64,000 nucleotides of DNA from Ostrinia nubilalis (lineage: Eukaryota; Arthropoda; Insecta; Lepidoptera; Crambidae), in assembly GCF_963855985.1 (NCBI RefSeq), contig NC_087096.1, positions 8,618,001 to 8,682,000 of the forward strand. The letters run 5' to 3'. The first letter of the stretch is position 1; each line of letters opens with the position of its first letter. The notes beneath the pieces are model-generated. The model did no database searches and was not told the DNA's origin. It worked only from the letters and a program-made list of their open reading frames with translations. The position numbers and the translations under genes are program-made. This document shows, piece by piece, positions 1-12,100 of this stretch.

Positions 1-48
1 TTATTTATTTAGGGTAATCAAGTTTATTGATCCAATTATAGGCGTAGC

Positions 49-223
49 GCTTAACTGAGTGCCTGAGGTATGGTAGCGGCATGGAAGGGCGTTTTAGTGA
101 CGGCCAAACGTCAGCGAGACTTCAGATCTTTAGATTTGTATGCTCTGGCACATCATATTATTATTATGTCAATGTCTCCCCTCCCGTGGCACTCCAATAC
201 CTCAGGCACTAAGTGAGTTAAGC
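49..223. repeat. Inverted-repeat element (MITE-like)
   Basis: The left end (gcttaactgagtgcctgagg) is matched in reverse complement at the right end, with a small insertion. The two ends enclose about 110 bp of unique sequence. The element abuts the palindrome at 221-465. It lies in a TAF1 intron upstream of the first exon seen here. I see no open reading frame and no clear target duplication. Confidence 0.6.
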
Positions 224-465
224 CAGAGTAAATACAAATGAGTAGGTCATCTTCATAGGAACGCACGGGCGCGGTTTATATGTGAGCGCGCCAACACGTA
301 TGCGGCGCGCACGCACACACTGACAAAATTCAGCGGTGAGGTGCGCCGAATTTTGTCAGTGTGTGCGTGCGCGCCGCATACCTACGTATATTGGCGCGCT
401 CACATACAAACCGCGCTCGGTGCGTTCCTATGAAGATGACCTACTCATTTGTATTTACTCTGGCT
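221..465. repeat. Near-perfect foldback MITE, 245 bp
   Basis: The sequence from agccagagtaaatacaaatg to its reverse complement ending tactctggct forms two arms of about 115 bp around a short loop near 342-347. The arms are rich in CpG and CA/GT steps, unlike the AT-rich flanks. It has no coding capacity; the short reading frame across its right half is a by-product. RNA from this intron would form a long hairpin. Confidence 0.75.
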
Positions 466-1114
466 ATACCTATAGATTTCTTTGCTGGTCGTAAATTATT
501 TCCAAGTCCAGCACCAAGTCAAGTTAGTCCACGCGTAATCATTTAATAGTCTTCGTACACGAATTAGTATTAAAATGAAAGTGTAAATATATTTTATTAT
601 TTGTATGGTTTCAAATGCACATTTTTTAATTATATTAATATCACCTAAGCAAACAGATGTCATGAATACCGTAAGTGTATTTTTAATAATATTTATGTGT
701 TTATTTATTTATTTAATACTTTTTGTTGGATGATTGTAACCTGCGCTCTTTCAATAGTCAGTAAGCCTACGTGTATGCTGAGATGAAGAGCAACAGCTAA
801 TAAAGTTCAAATTGCCGTGGGCGTAAGTCTTCAACTTTGATGGTGTCACCCAGATAAATTTATTATATCTCATCTCAGAATACAATATAATTTTCGATAT
901 AATCGCGAGAAAGCAGCTGATTTTTTTATGTTATGTTAAATTATTGGAATGGTTTTATTTTATAAATTGCATGTATTGTATAGTGAAAGTTAAATCTATT
1001 TATTACTAAATATTGAGTGTTGTTTTTTATACATATTGTAAAATGTCTGTCTGGTTCGGCTTATTTCATTTTAAGAAATTACAAAAATGATAAGATAAAT
1101 ATTTGTTTCATCAG
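466..1114 (+). other. TAF1 intron, no other feature seen
   Basis: AT-rich intron sequence ending in the 3' splice site tttcatcag at 1106-1114. I see no repeat structure or coding segment in it. Confidence 0.5.
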
Positions 1115-4100
1115 GACAACGGCCCAAAACCGCTAAAATACGGCGAAACTGCGTACGCGCACACATCGCCTTTCCTCGGCATACTGGCTCCGGGCGCGAC
1201 GCAACCCGTGGTAGAGAACAATATGTATCGCGCGCCGATATACGAACACACGTTGCCTCAGACTGACTTCCTCATTATTAGAACTAGGTAAGTTGGTATT
1301 TTGAACCTTATTCTGACTGAATTACTGAATAATTTACGTCGTGATTAGGAGCAGATGAGCAGAGTATACTACAAAAAAGGTGGGCGGTGGTCTGCAGACT
1401 GTTAGTACTCTGTTGAACCACCGTTCGATCTCCAACCGTTGTATATACTGTAATTCGGTGAATGGATCGTTGACTCGACAATAGCTAAAGACGACAGCAA
1501 TACTAGCTGTATGCGGTGAAATGTATCCGAATAACAATGTAATTTTCTGATGCTTTAAAACTTACAAAGCTTTGAATCGTCTACCTTATTACATTTATTG
1601 ATATGAAATGGATACACGAGGAAATTATAGTGAGGCCTGTATTTGGAAATATTTTTTATCATTATGTATTTGTTTCAGACAAGCATACTACATCCGCGAA
1701 ATTGACGCGTTATATGTGGCAGGTCAAGAATGTCCCCTGTACGAAGTTCCTGGCCCAAATTCAAAGCGGGCCAACAATTTTGTTCGAGACTTTTTACAGG
1801 TAAAATTATCCAAAATGTTGAGTACAACTAGTGTATGATTTTTTATTAAATGAGCGTAAAGACTATACAATCATAACATAATCATACACCCCTATCTTTT
1901 AAATAGTCAGACTGAGAAGTAAAACTTTTTCACATCTTTTTCCGTAATAGAAAAACCAATACTAAAAGGGTTTTTTGTTTAGGTGTACATATACAGATTA
2001 TTCTGGAAATCGCGCGACAACCCACGCCGTATCAAGATGGACGACATCAAGAGGGCATTCCCGTCCCACTCCGAGAGCTCGATACGAAAGCGTCTCAAAC
2101 TGTGCGCGGACTTCAAACGTACGGGATTGGATTCTAATTGGTAAGTTTACTTTTTAGTTGTTCTTTATTATGACACTAGCGGCCGCCCGCGACTTCGTGC
2201 GCGTGGATCTCGTTTTACCCCCCCTTCATCTATCTTACGCGGTTCAGATTTTTTCATATAAATGTTTTTTCCCGCTAACTCCCGTTCCCGTGAGAATTTT
2301 GCAATATCCTGTTGTAACTAAGCTTTAAGTTTACTAAGGTAACTGCATGCCAAAGGATGATGGGCACAAATGTATGGAAAGTGGTACCCGCTCCAATAGC
2401 CATAACCAATATATATTTTAAAAGGCCTTTAGATGTAGGAAAATGTCTGCTATGGGGCCAGTTCTAATTCACGTTTTGAAAGCAGTAATTCCACTAAGTA
2501 TTATAATGAAAGTATAACACAATCATCCATGTATACGAGTATGTATTATGAATACAATCTATTAATATAACTAAAAGAAGCATTGAAAAGGAAAGGATTA
2601 TACCTACGATGAACTACCCAAGCTATTAGCCCTTTATTCGCTTTCATCATCATCATCATGATCATTTTAGCCATAGGACGTCCATTTGAACATAGGCCTC
2701 CCCCAATGATTTCCACAATGGCCGGTTGGTGGCGGCCTGCATCCAGCGCCTTCCCGCTACCTTTATGAGGTCGTCGGTCCATCTTGTGGATGGACTTATT
2801 GGGTCTTGTGGGTTTATTCGCTTTAGCAACTCATAATAAAACCCGTAAGAAGTAATAAAACTTTAACCCCTTTATTAATAAAAGTTACACCCTAGTTGAA
2901 TTCTGGCTTAAATTGTCATTTGGTATGGAAATGTCATTTTAATCCAAGGTTCTTCCTAGGTGTAACTTTTTATTAATAAGGGGGTAGTACTTCTTTAAAT
3001 AAAAATATTTATTTCACAATTATCCCCATCAATAATTATAGAGTTAAGGAAGGATGCTGGAGCAGTAAACCCTTCCTGCCTCGCATAACCTAAGTACCAT
3101 ACGATAGACACGTATGATAGTTATTCTTCTTCTTCCTCGATCCCTCACTGATGAGGATCGCGACCACAGATAGTGTTCCTCCACAGACTGCGGTCATAAG
3201 CTGTGTGGACCGCACGATGCAAACTCCCGCCCACCGTCTTCCTCACCGCGTCCGACCATCTCGTCGGTGCCCTGCCCTGAGCGCGTCCCCCTTCATACTG
3301 TATGATACTTAGATTACACAAAAAGTATCTTTATCTTCGAACGCAACCAGATCTGAGGCTGGTGGCCATAGTAAATGTTGTTCGTCTTGGTAAGACCTTT
3401 CAAATGACACTACAAACATAACTATTGGAGCCGGGTACCATTCTGCAAAAAAGTATGTATATCTTCGTACACAACCAGATCTGAGGCTGGTGGTCATAGT
3501 AAAAGTTGTTCATCTTGGTAAGACCTTTCAAACGATACTAGACACATATCTATTGGAGCCGGGTACCATTTTGCCCATTGTCCTTTCAAGCGTCTAACTT
3601 AAGCGGTTTAGATTTTTCATACAAATGTTTTTTCCCGCTAACTCCCGTTCCCGTGGGAATTTTGCAATATCCTGTTGTAACTAAACTTTAAGTTTACTAA
3701 GGTACCTGCATGCCAAATGGCAATGCCAGATTTTGTATGAAAAGTGGCGTCTTTTTTTTTTCGCGCGGCCATCAACCAAACTTTGTTTTTTGATTACAAA
3801 ATAGTGTAATAAACCAAACTTACTAAGGCATGTATACCTCTAAACTCAGTCTGAACTGAGTTACGAGCATTAGAAGTTTGATGATTTTCATACTAGATTT
3901 GCTTTTTGTGCGCAAGTTTTGTAAGAAATTGCAACAAAATATTGCGCTATTTTTTATTGCGCTGATTCTGCTCCATACTGATGTCTGGAGCCTTTAATGG
4001 ATGGTATTGTTTGTTTACACATACAATCTCACTATTTTGTTGCAATTTCTTACAAAACTGCGCGATAAAAGCAAATCTAGTATGAAAATCATCAAACTTC

Positions 4101-6122
4101 TAATGCTCGTAACTCAGTTCAGACTGAGTTTAGAGGTATACATGTCATAGCAAGTTTGGTTTATTACACTATTTTGTAATCAAAAAACCAAGTTTGGTCG
4201 ATGGCCGCGCGAAAAAAAAAAGACGCCAATTTCCGGCATTGTCTTTTCAAGCGTCTAACTTAAGCGGTTTAGATTTTTCATACAAAAGGATTTTCTTGCT
4301 ATTTCCCTTTCCCGTGGGAATTCCTAAGTATCCTATAACCTGCCCAGGAGTATGAAGAATAATTGTACCAAGTTTCGTTAAAATCCGTCGAGTAGTTTTT
4401 GTTTCTATAAGGAACATACAGACAGACAGACAGACAGACAGACAAAAATTTTACTGATTGCATTTTTGGCATCAGTATCGATCACTAATCACCCCCTGAT
4501 AGTTATTTTGAAAATATATTTCATGTACAGAATTGACTTCTCTACAGATTTATTATAAGTATATAGATTACATACATCATGATCAGTCAATCACTATGTA
4601 ATGTAAATAATGTAATCTAATAATCAAACTGTAATCAGATGACGAAAGTGGGGGACAGGCCACTTAAAACTTTGATAATTCATCGAACGAGATGTTTTTT
4701 ACATCCATAATACTTTTTATACAATTTCACTCATATGAAGCGTAAGAAAATCGAGCTATAGTTCCAAAATACTGGATCGCTGGTTCCGATTTTTGCCAAG
4801 TTGGAAACCATATAGTTGAACGATGGTAGCGCCCCCCTGTCATTGAGTTTGGTGGGACAGTTCAGCGTGGGTCATCTATAACTGAAGGCGCTGTGTCACC
4901 TGACAGTACTCAAATGATTTTAAGTCAGTATTTTTGACTTTTGCTGTCACTTTTGTACGTATTTGATTGTTGTCTATGGTTCTCGCAAATGTCAAATTAC
5001 AGATTAAAATCGAAAACCCTTTTAATTTATCTACTCTAACTTAAACAGGTGGGTGATCAAACCAGACTTCCGTCTGCCATCCGAAGAGGAGATCCGAGCG
5101 ATGGTGTCTCCCGAGCAATGCTGCGCTTACTTCAGCATGGCCGCTGCAGAACAGAGGCTGAAAGACGCGGGGTACGGGGAGAAGTTCATATTCACCCCGC
5201 AAGAGGACGACGATGAGGAGCTGCAGCTGAAGATGGATGATGAGGTTAGTCAAAGCTATGGTAAAGAGATTTATGTTGTGATCTTAAGAAAAGCCGCTTT
5301 AGGATGCGCGCCACGATATAATTTTATCGAGGCATTTTATCGATTTAAGATGATAAGTCCATACATTTTGTCGTCTGAAATCGACGATAGGTGGGCTGCA
5401 TCCTATGCTGGCTGAGCTATCGTTCTCCAAGAGTTCCACGCGTAAGAGGTTTTATTTTGTTACTGTGTTTGTTGATAAGATAGTTTTAATGATGGTAGAT
5501 CAAATAAGCAAGCAGTAATGAAACCCGCTTTCTGCGTGCCATTCAAAGAGAAGAATCGACTCGTGGTGGTTTATAATAATTTGATAGCGTGAAATCTTGT
5601 TTCCATCTTTGAATTTAACCACAAATTCTGTATCACAGGTGAAAGTAGCCCCATGGAATACGACCCGTGCCTACATCCAAGCGATGCGAGGCAAATGCCT
5701 CCTCCAACTGACCGGACCTGCCGACCCCACCGGTTGCGGTGAAGGTTTCTCATACGTCCGCATCCCGAATAAACCCACGCAGCAACCGAATGAGGAACAG
5801 CAACCTAAGAGGACCGTGACGGGAACAGATGCGGATTTGAGGAGACTGAGCTTGAATAACGCGAAAGCGCTTTTGAGGAAGTTTGGAGTGCCTGAGGAAG
5901 AGGTAAGGTTCAACTCTTTAGCATAAATCAACAAAAAAATAGAGGAAGTTCTCAAGATTTTGATAATTCTTTTTTTTTTTATTCGTAGATCAAAAAACTA
6001 TCCCGTTGGGAGGTCATTGACGTGGTAAGAACGCTATCGACGGAGAAAGCCAAAGCCGGAGAAGAGGGTATGACGAAGTTTTCAAGAGGGAACAGATTTT
6101 CAATTGCTGAACATCAGGAAAG
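1115..6122 (+). CDS. TAF1: TAF1 block: HAT/DUF3591 core and winged helix
   Basis: Six exons (1115-1287, 1679-1799, 1983-2140, 5049-5244, 5639-5902, 5989-6122) code for residues 1-349 of the visible fragment. The block starts at [11 protein letters not shown] and passes through [78 protein letters not shown] and GYGEKFIF. These motifs belong to the C-terminal half of the conserved TAF1 core (DUF3591), which binds TAF7 and contains a winged helix that contacts promoter DNA. The intron 2141-5048 is long and filled with repeats; other introns here are mostly under 400 bp. Conservation with animal TAF1 is high, and I see no disruption. Confidence 0.95.
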
Positions 6123-9100
6123 GTAAGCCTAATTTAATTGCTTCAGCCACTTAGATTTCTTTTCTATCGTGACGTGTATCGACTGAAGTTCTAATAGTAG
6201 ACTTTGTGAGCTGCCATTAGCTTAAAGTCCGCACTAAAGCATGTTTGATAGAAGCCTTTGCTTAACTAAACTGTATCAGTCCTTGGGAAAGAATGTTTGC
6301 TATAATAATAACAACAAATAATGTGTTTAGAATCATGTGCGGGTGAAGATAAAAATATTACCAGTCACAAAAAGTATGCAAAATGTGGCTGTACATAAAT
6401 TGGTCGATAAATAAAACAATATCTAAGAACAATAATGAAATCTATCCCTTTATCTTTTAGGTACAAAGAAGAGTGTCAGCGTATATTCGAACTCCAGAAC
6501 AGGGTGCTGCAAAGTACTGAAGTGCTCAGTACTGACGAAGCCGAGAGCTCGGTCAGTGAGGAGTCTGACTTGGAGGAGATGGGAAAGAACATTGAAAACA
6601 TGTTGGCGAACAAAAAGACCACAGAACAGGTAATATAGGCTGTGAAGCATATCCTTAAGTATTATAATCCTTTTCAGAAAACTTTGTCATATACTATTAC
6701 TTAATCCTTCAAGCTCCGCGAATCTAGACACAATAGATAATCAATTGTTATGACATTAATTAATGCCGTCTGGGACTCAATCGGTTAATTATGCTTGTCT
6801 ACATTTTAGTTGTCGCTGGAAAGGGAAGAAGCGGAAAGAGCAGAGCTGAGAAAGATGATCTTAGGACAGTCTGAAAAGAAGCCACAAATCAATCAGAATG
6901 ATCAGCAACAAGCGTCCAATCAAGGTCAGTGAAAAATGTTACTTACATGCATTGCAGTCATATTGATAATTAAATTAAACCTTCTGCTTCAGTTTAAGTC
7001 AAGGGCGCCTTCAAATTAGAAGCATAAGGAAGCACTTCAGTGGCGCCATTTTGGTGCGCTTAGTTTTCATACCATTTCTAGAAACCAACGTACGTCGCGT
7101 TTGTCACGGTGTTGGCGCTGTGACTTCGCTTATTTTTGTCCTTTTTTCTATGACCGCACTACTCTGACGTTACGTTGTATTAAGATTATTTATAATTTTA
7201 GTAACGAAACTAAGTATTAACTGATATTCATAGGTCGCGTGCTCAGAATAGTCCGCACATTCCGCAACGCGTCCGGTCAGCGGTACACTCGCGCGGAACT
7301 CGTGCGCAAGGCAGCGGTCATAGAGGCCTACACGAAGATACGCTCCACCAAAGACGAGACTTTCATCAGGCAGTTTGCTACCATGGACGAGACGCAGAAA
7401 GAGGAGATGAAGAGAGAAAAGAGGAGAATTCAGGTTTGTTTTGTTATTTTCGCAGTTTTTAGGAGTCTTTATTTATGTTTAACGGACTGATTCTTTTGCT
7501 AATGTTAAAGTAGAATTGAAGGCTGGCACCATTTGCAAGAGACAAAAGAGGCGAATTCGTAGCAGTCTTTAATTTGGTCTGGATAACGTGTATTTTAAAT
7601 CTTTTTTGTTTTCTTCACTAAATGCCAAAGTAGAGTTGACATTTGGCGCCATTTGCAATAGTCATTATCGGCCATTTTCATCTTCTGAAGGGAGATTTTA
7701 GTTGACTATTGCGCCTTATTATAGGTATTATTGAAAGTTATGATTATGCAGAACATACTAAATAAATGTCTATGTTTTAGGAACAACTGAGACGCATCAA
7801 AAGAAATCAGGAGAGAGAAAGACTTGCAGGAAATGTGACAGTACCTGGATCATTCCCTGGCGAAAGTAGTAAGTTTCATGCATATACATAAATAGTATGA
7901 ATAATCCTGCTTACAATCATTATTTGTTTACGTTTTTATACGCTACTTGTATTTAAAATGAATTGAATTGTTTTTGGGCCACATCTATCTCTTTTGTGTA
8001 GTATCTTATGCAGATGTAATAGATACTATTTTACAACGATTTTCAGGTTTAAGTCTATCATCATCAATGAACGACATGGGTTCCCCGTCCCCCGCGATGA
8101 TCCCGCTCGGTCAGATCAAACAGGAGCCGGACCTGCACACGCCGTCGCGTCGCCGGGCCAAGCTGAAGACCGATTTGAAATTGAAGGTAAAATACAATTG
8201 TTAATTTGATAAATATTCCATACTTTGTGTGGGTGCGAGAGTTAGGGAGGATAAAAGTTGAATTTTTTGAGCGCTAGCTAACACTAGAGTGTTGATAAAG
8301 TACTAACTTGCTAATTAAAAATGAAACAGTAACCAGCTAAAGCCGGAGAACATTTATAATGGCCGTTTTACTTCACCGGCAATACGACACGGTGATATAA
8401 ACACTTATGAACTTTATTTTTGGCATTGGAGCGCTGTCGCTTTAGCTACTAGCAAGTGATTTAAATTATTATTTGGAACTTCTTTGATCTTGCTTGATGG
8501 TAAGTGATCATGAAATCTAAGACGGCGCGCGCTCTTTCAGTAAATACCTGTTCATTCGAGTCCAAGACAGATGTTAGTACAAACCACAAACTGAAATAGC
8601 ACAAACATTTTTACAGGGCCTACTCAAAATAAATAAATATCCCTTCTATATTTCAAATCGAATGATCTTTATAGCTCCATGTTGATACATAAAAACTTAT
8701 TACATTTATATTCCAGTGCGGTGCTTGCGGTCAAGTAGGCCACATGCGTACCAACAAATCGTGCCCCCTCTATACGGGGTCCATGGGTGGGGGGCCAGCC
8801 TCGCCGCCTGAGATCGACGTGGACGCACTGCCGCCGGACCCCGATGACGACGAACTGGGATACGTTGACGGAACTAAGCTGACGCTGTCTTCGAAGGTTA
8901 TGAAGGTGAGGAATACTTGAGGTCCACAGGTGGGGGGGCAGCCATACATAAACTAATCGGGCGCCCTCTATACGGGGTCCATGGGTGGAGGGCCAGCTTC
9001 GCCGCCAGAGATCGACGTGGACGCACTTCCGCCGGACCCCGATGACGACGAGCTGGGATACGTTGACGGAACCAAGCTGACGCTGTCTTCGAAGGTTATG

Positions 9101-12100
9101 AAGGTGAGAAATACATAAGGGGTCCATAGGCGGGGGGCCAGCCATATTTAAACTAATCGTGCCCCCTCTACACGGGGTCCATGGGCGGGGGGCCAGCCTC
9201 GCCGCCTGAGATCGACGTGGACGCACTGCCGCCGGACCCCGATGACGACGAGCTGGGATACGTTGACGGCACCAAGCTGACACTGTCTTCGAAGGTTATG
9301 AAGGTGAGAAATACATAAGGGGTCCATAGGCGGGGGGCCAGCCATATTTAAACTAATCGTGCCCCCTCTACACGGGGCCATGGGTGGGGGTCCAGCCTCG
9401 CCGCCTGAGATCGACGTGGACGCACTGCCGCCGGACCCCGATGACGACGAACTGGGATACGTTGACGGAACTAAGCTGACGCTGTCTTCGAAGGTTATGA
9501 AGGTCAGTAAAAATGTATAAGGGGTTCATAGGCGGGGGGCCAGCCATACATAAACTAATCGTGCCCCCTATACATGGGGTCCATGGGCGGGGGTCCAGCC
9601 TCGCCACCTGAGATCGACGTGGACGCACTGCCGCCGGACCCCGATGACGACGAACTGGGATACGTTGACGGAACTAAGCTGACGCTGTCTTCGAAGGTTA
9701 TGAAGGTCAGTGAGAAATACATAAACTAATCGGGCCCCCTCTATACGGGGTCCATGATTGGAGGGAGGGCCAGCCTCGCCGCCAAACCCCGATGACGACG
9801 AACTGGGATACGTTGACGGAACCAAGCTGACGCTGTCTTCGAAGGTTATGAAGGTCAGTGAGAAATACATAAGGGGTCCATATGCGGGGGGCCAGCCATA
9901 CATAAACTAATCGGGCCCCCTCTACACGGGGTCCATGGGCGGGGGGCCAGCCATACACAAACTAATCGGACCCCACTACACGGGATCCATGGGTGGTGGG
10001 CCAGCCTCGCCGCCAGAGATCGACGTGGACGCACTGCCGCCGGACCCCGATGACGACGAACTGGGATACGTTGACGGAACCAAGCTGACGGTGTCTTCGA
10101 AGGTTATGAAGGTGAGATATACATAAGAGGTCCACAGGACACTGGGAATATGGGCGGGGGGCCCTAGCTGTCACAAAGTGATCTCTAAATATTATGTAAA
10201 TATTAGTAACTAGCTTTTGCCCGCGGCTTCACTCGCGTGAATTTTAGTTTGTCACAGATCGTCATAAATTATAGCCTATAGGTTAATCTGGGTTATATAC
10301 AATAATACTGTAAAGTTTCATTAAAATCCGTTCAGTAGTTTTTGCGTGAAAGAGTAACAAACATCCACTCAAACTTTCGCATTTATAATATTAGTAGGAT
10401 ATTAGTAGGATAGGATAGAAGCTATGACGTCACACGATGAGGGGCAATCATTATTACGTTAGCTTTCATTGGGGAAAATTAATTGGGAATAAACCAAAAA
10501 TAGTTACAAGGACCTTTTTTTTTATAAAATTCGACTTTGGAATTACGGATTCAGTGTCAACTACTTAATCAATGTTTTCATTCTTCCAACAGCACTCAGT
10601 GGAAGACATAAAGCGTCGTCGAGGCAGACCCAGCGAATACCGAGCTGGGGCCCGTAACAAACGTCGGGGCACTGCTTCGGAGTCGTGTGACTATCTCGTC
10701 AAGCGACCGGCTGAGAGGCGCCGTACCGACCCATTAGTTACGCTGTCTTCGTTGCTAGAAGACGTACTGAACCATATGAGGCATCTGCCAGATGTTCAAC
10801 CGTTCCTATTTCCTGTCAATCAGAAGGTAAGTGACATAAATGGTCATAAATAAAACATAAACGCGATTGAAACACTGCCTCGGAGTCGTGCGACTACCTC
10901 GTCAAGCGATCGGCTGAGAGGCGGCGAACCGACCCCTTGGTTACGCTGTCTTCGCTGCTAGAAGACGTACTGAACCATATGAGGCATCTGCCAGATGTTC
11001 AACCGTTCCTATTTCCTGTCAATCAGAAGGTAAGTGACATAAATGGTCATAAATAAAACATAAACGCGATTGAAACACTGCCTCGGAGTCGTGCGACTAC
11101 CTCGTCAAGCGATCGGCTGAGAGGCGGCGAACCGACCCCTTGGTTACGCTGTCTTCGCTGCTAGAAGACGTACTGAACCATATGAGGCATCTGCCAGATG
11201 TTCAACCGTTCCTATTTCCAGTCAATCAGAAGGTAAGTGACATAAATGGTCTTAAATAAAACTATAAACGCGATTGGGATACTGCCTCTGAGTCGTGCTA
11301 CTATCTCGTCAAGCGACCGGCTGAGAGGCGGCGAACCGACCCCTTGGTTACGCTGTCTTCGCTGCTAGAAGACGTACTGAACCATATGAGGCATCTGCCA
11401 GATGTTCAACCGTTCTTATTTCCAGTCAATCAGAAGGTAAGTGACATAAATGGTCTTAAATAAAACTATAAACGCGATTGGGATACTGCTTCGTAGTCGT
11501 GCTACTATCTCGTCAAGCGACCGGCTGAGAGGCGGCGAACCGACCCCTTGGTTACGCTGTCTTCGCTGCTAGAAGACGTACTGAACCATATGAGGCATCT
11601 GCCAGATGTTCAACCGTTCCTATTTCCTGTCAATCAGAAGGTAAGTGACATAAATGGTCATAAATAAAACTAGAAAAGCGATTAGTATACTGCCTCTGAG
11701 TCGTGCGATTATCTCGTCAAGCGACCGGCTGAGAGGCGGCGAACCGACCCATTAGTTACGCTGTCTTCGCTACTAGAAGACGTACTGAACCATATGAGAC
11801 ATCTTCCAGATGTACAACCGTTCCTGTTTCCTGTCAATCAGAAGGTAAGTGACAAAAATGGTCATAAATAATTAATAAAACTAGAAAAGCGATTAGTATA
11901 CTGCATCGGAGTCGTGCGACTATCTCGTCAAGCGACTGGCTGAGAGGCGGCGTACCGACCCCTTGGTTACGCTGTCTTCGCTGCTAGAAGATGTACTGAA
12001 CCATATGAGACATCTTCCAGATGTACAACCGTTCCTGTTTCCTGTCAATCAGAAGGTAAGTGACAAAAATGGTCATAAATAATTAATAAAACTAGAAAAG

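Noticed and set aside
361..546. 61-codon frame at the left edge
   Set aside because: It is made mostly of the right arm of the 221-465 palindrome.
5041..5955. Reverse-strand frames opposite TAF1 exons
   Set aside because: They are shadows of the GC-rich coding exons 5049-5244 and 5639-5902.
8669..10174. Overlapping reverse-strand frames of up to 204 codons over array 1
   Set aside because: They are antisense shadows of the GC-rich repeated exon. The repeated protein motif simply mirrors the DNA repeat period.
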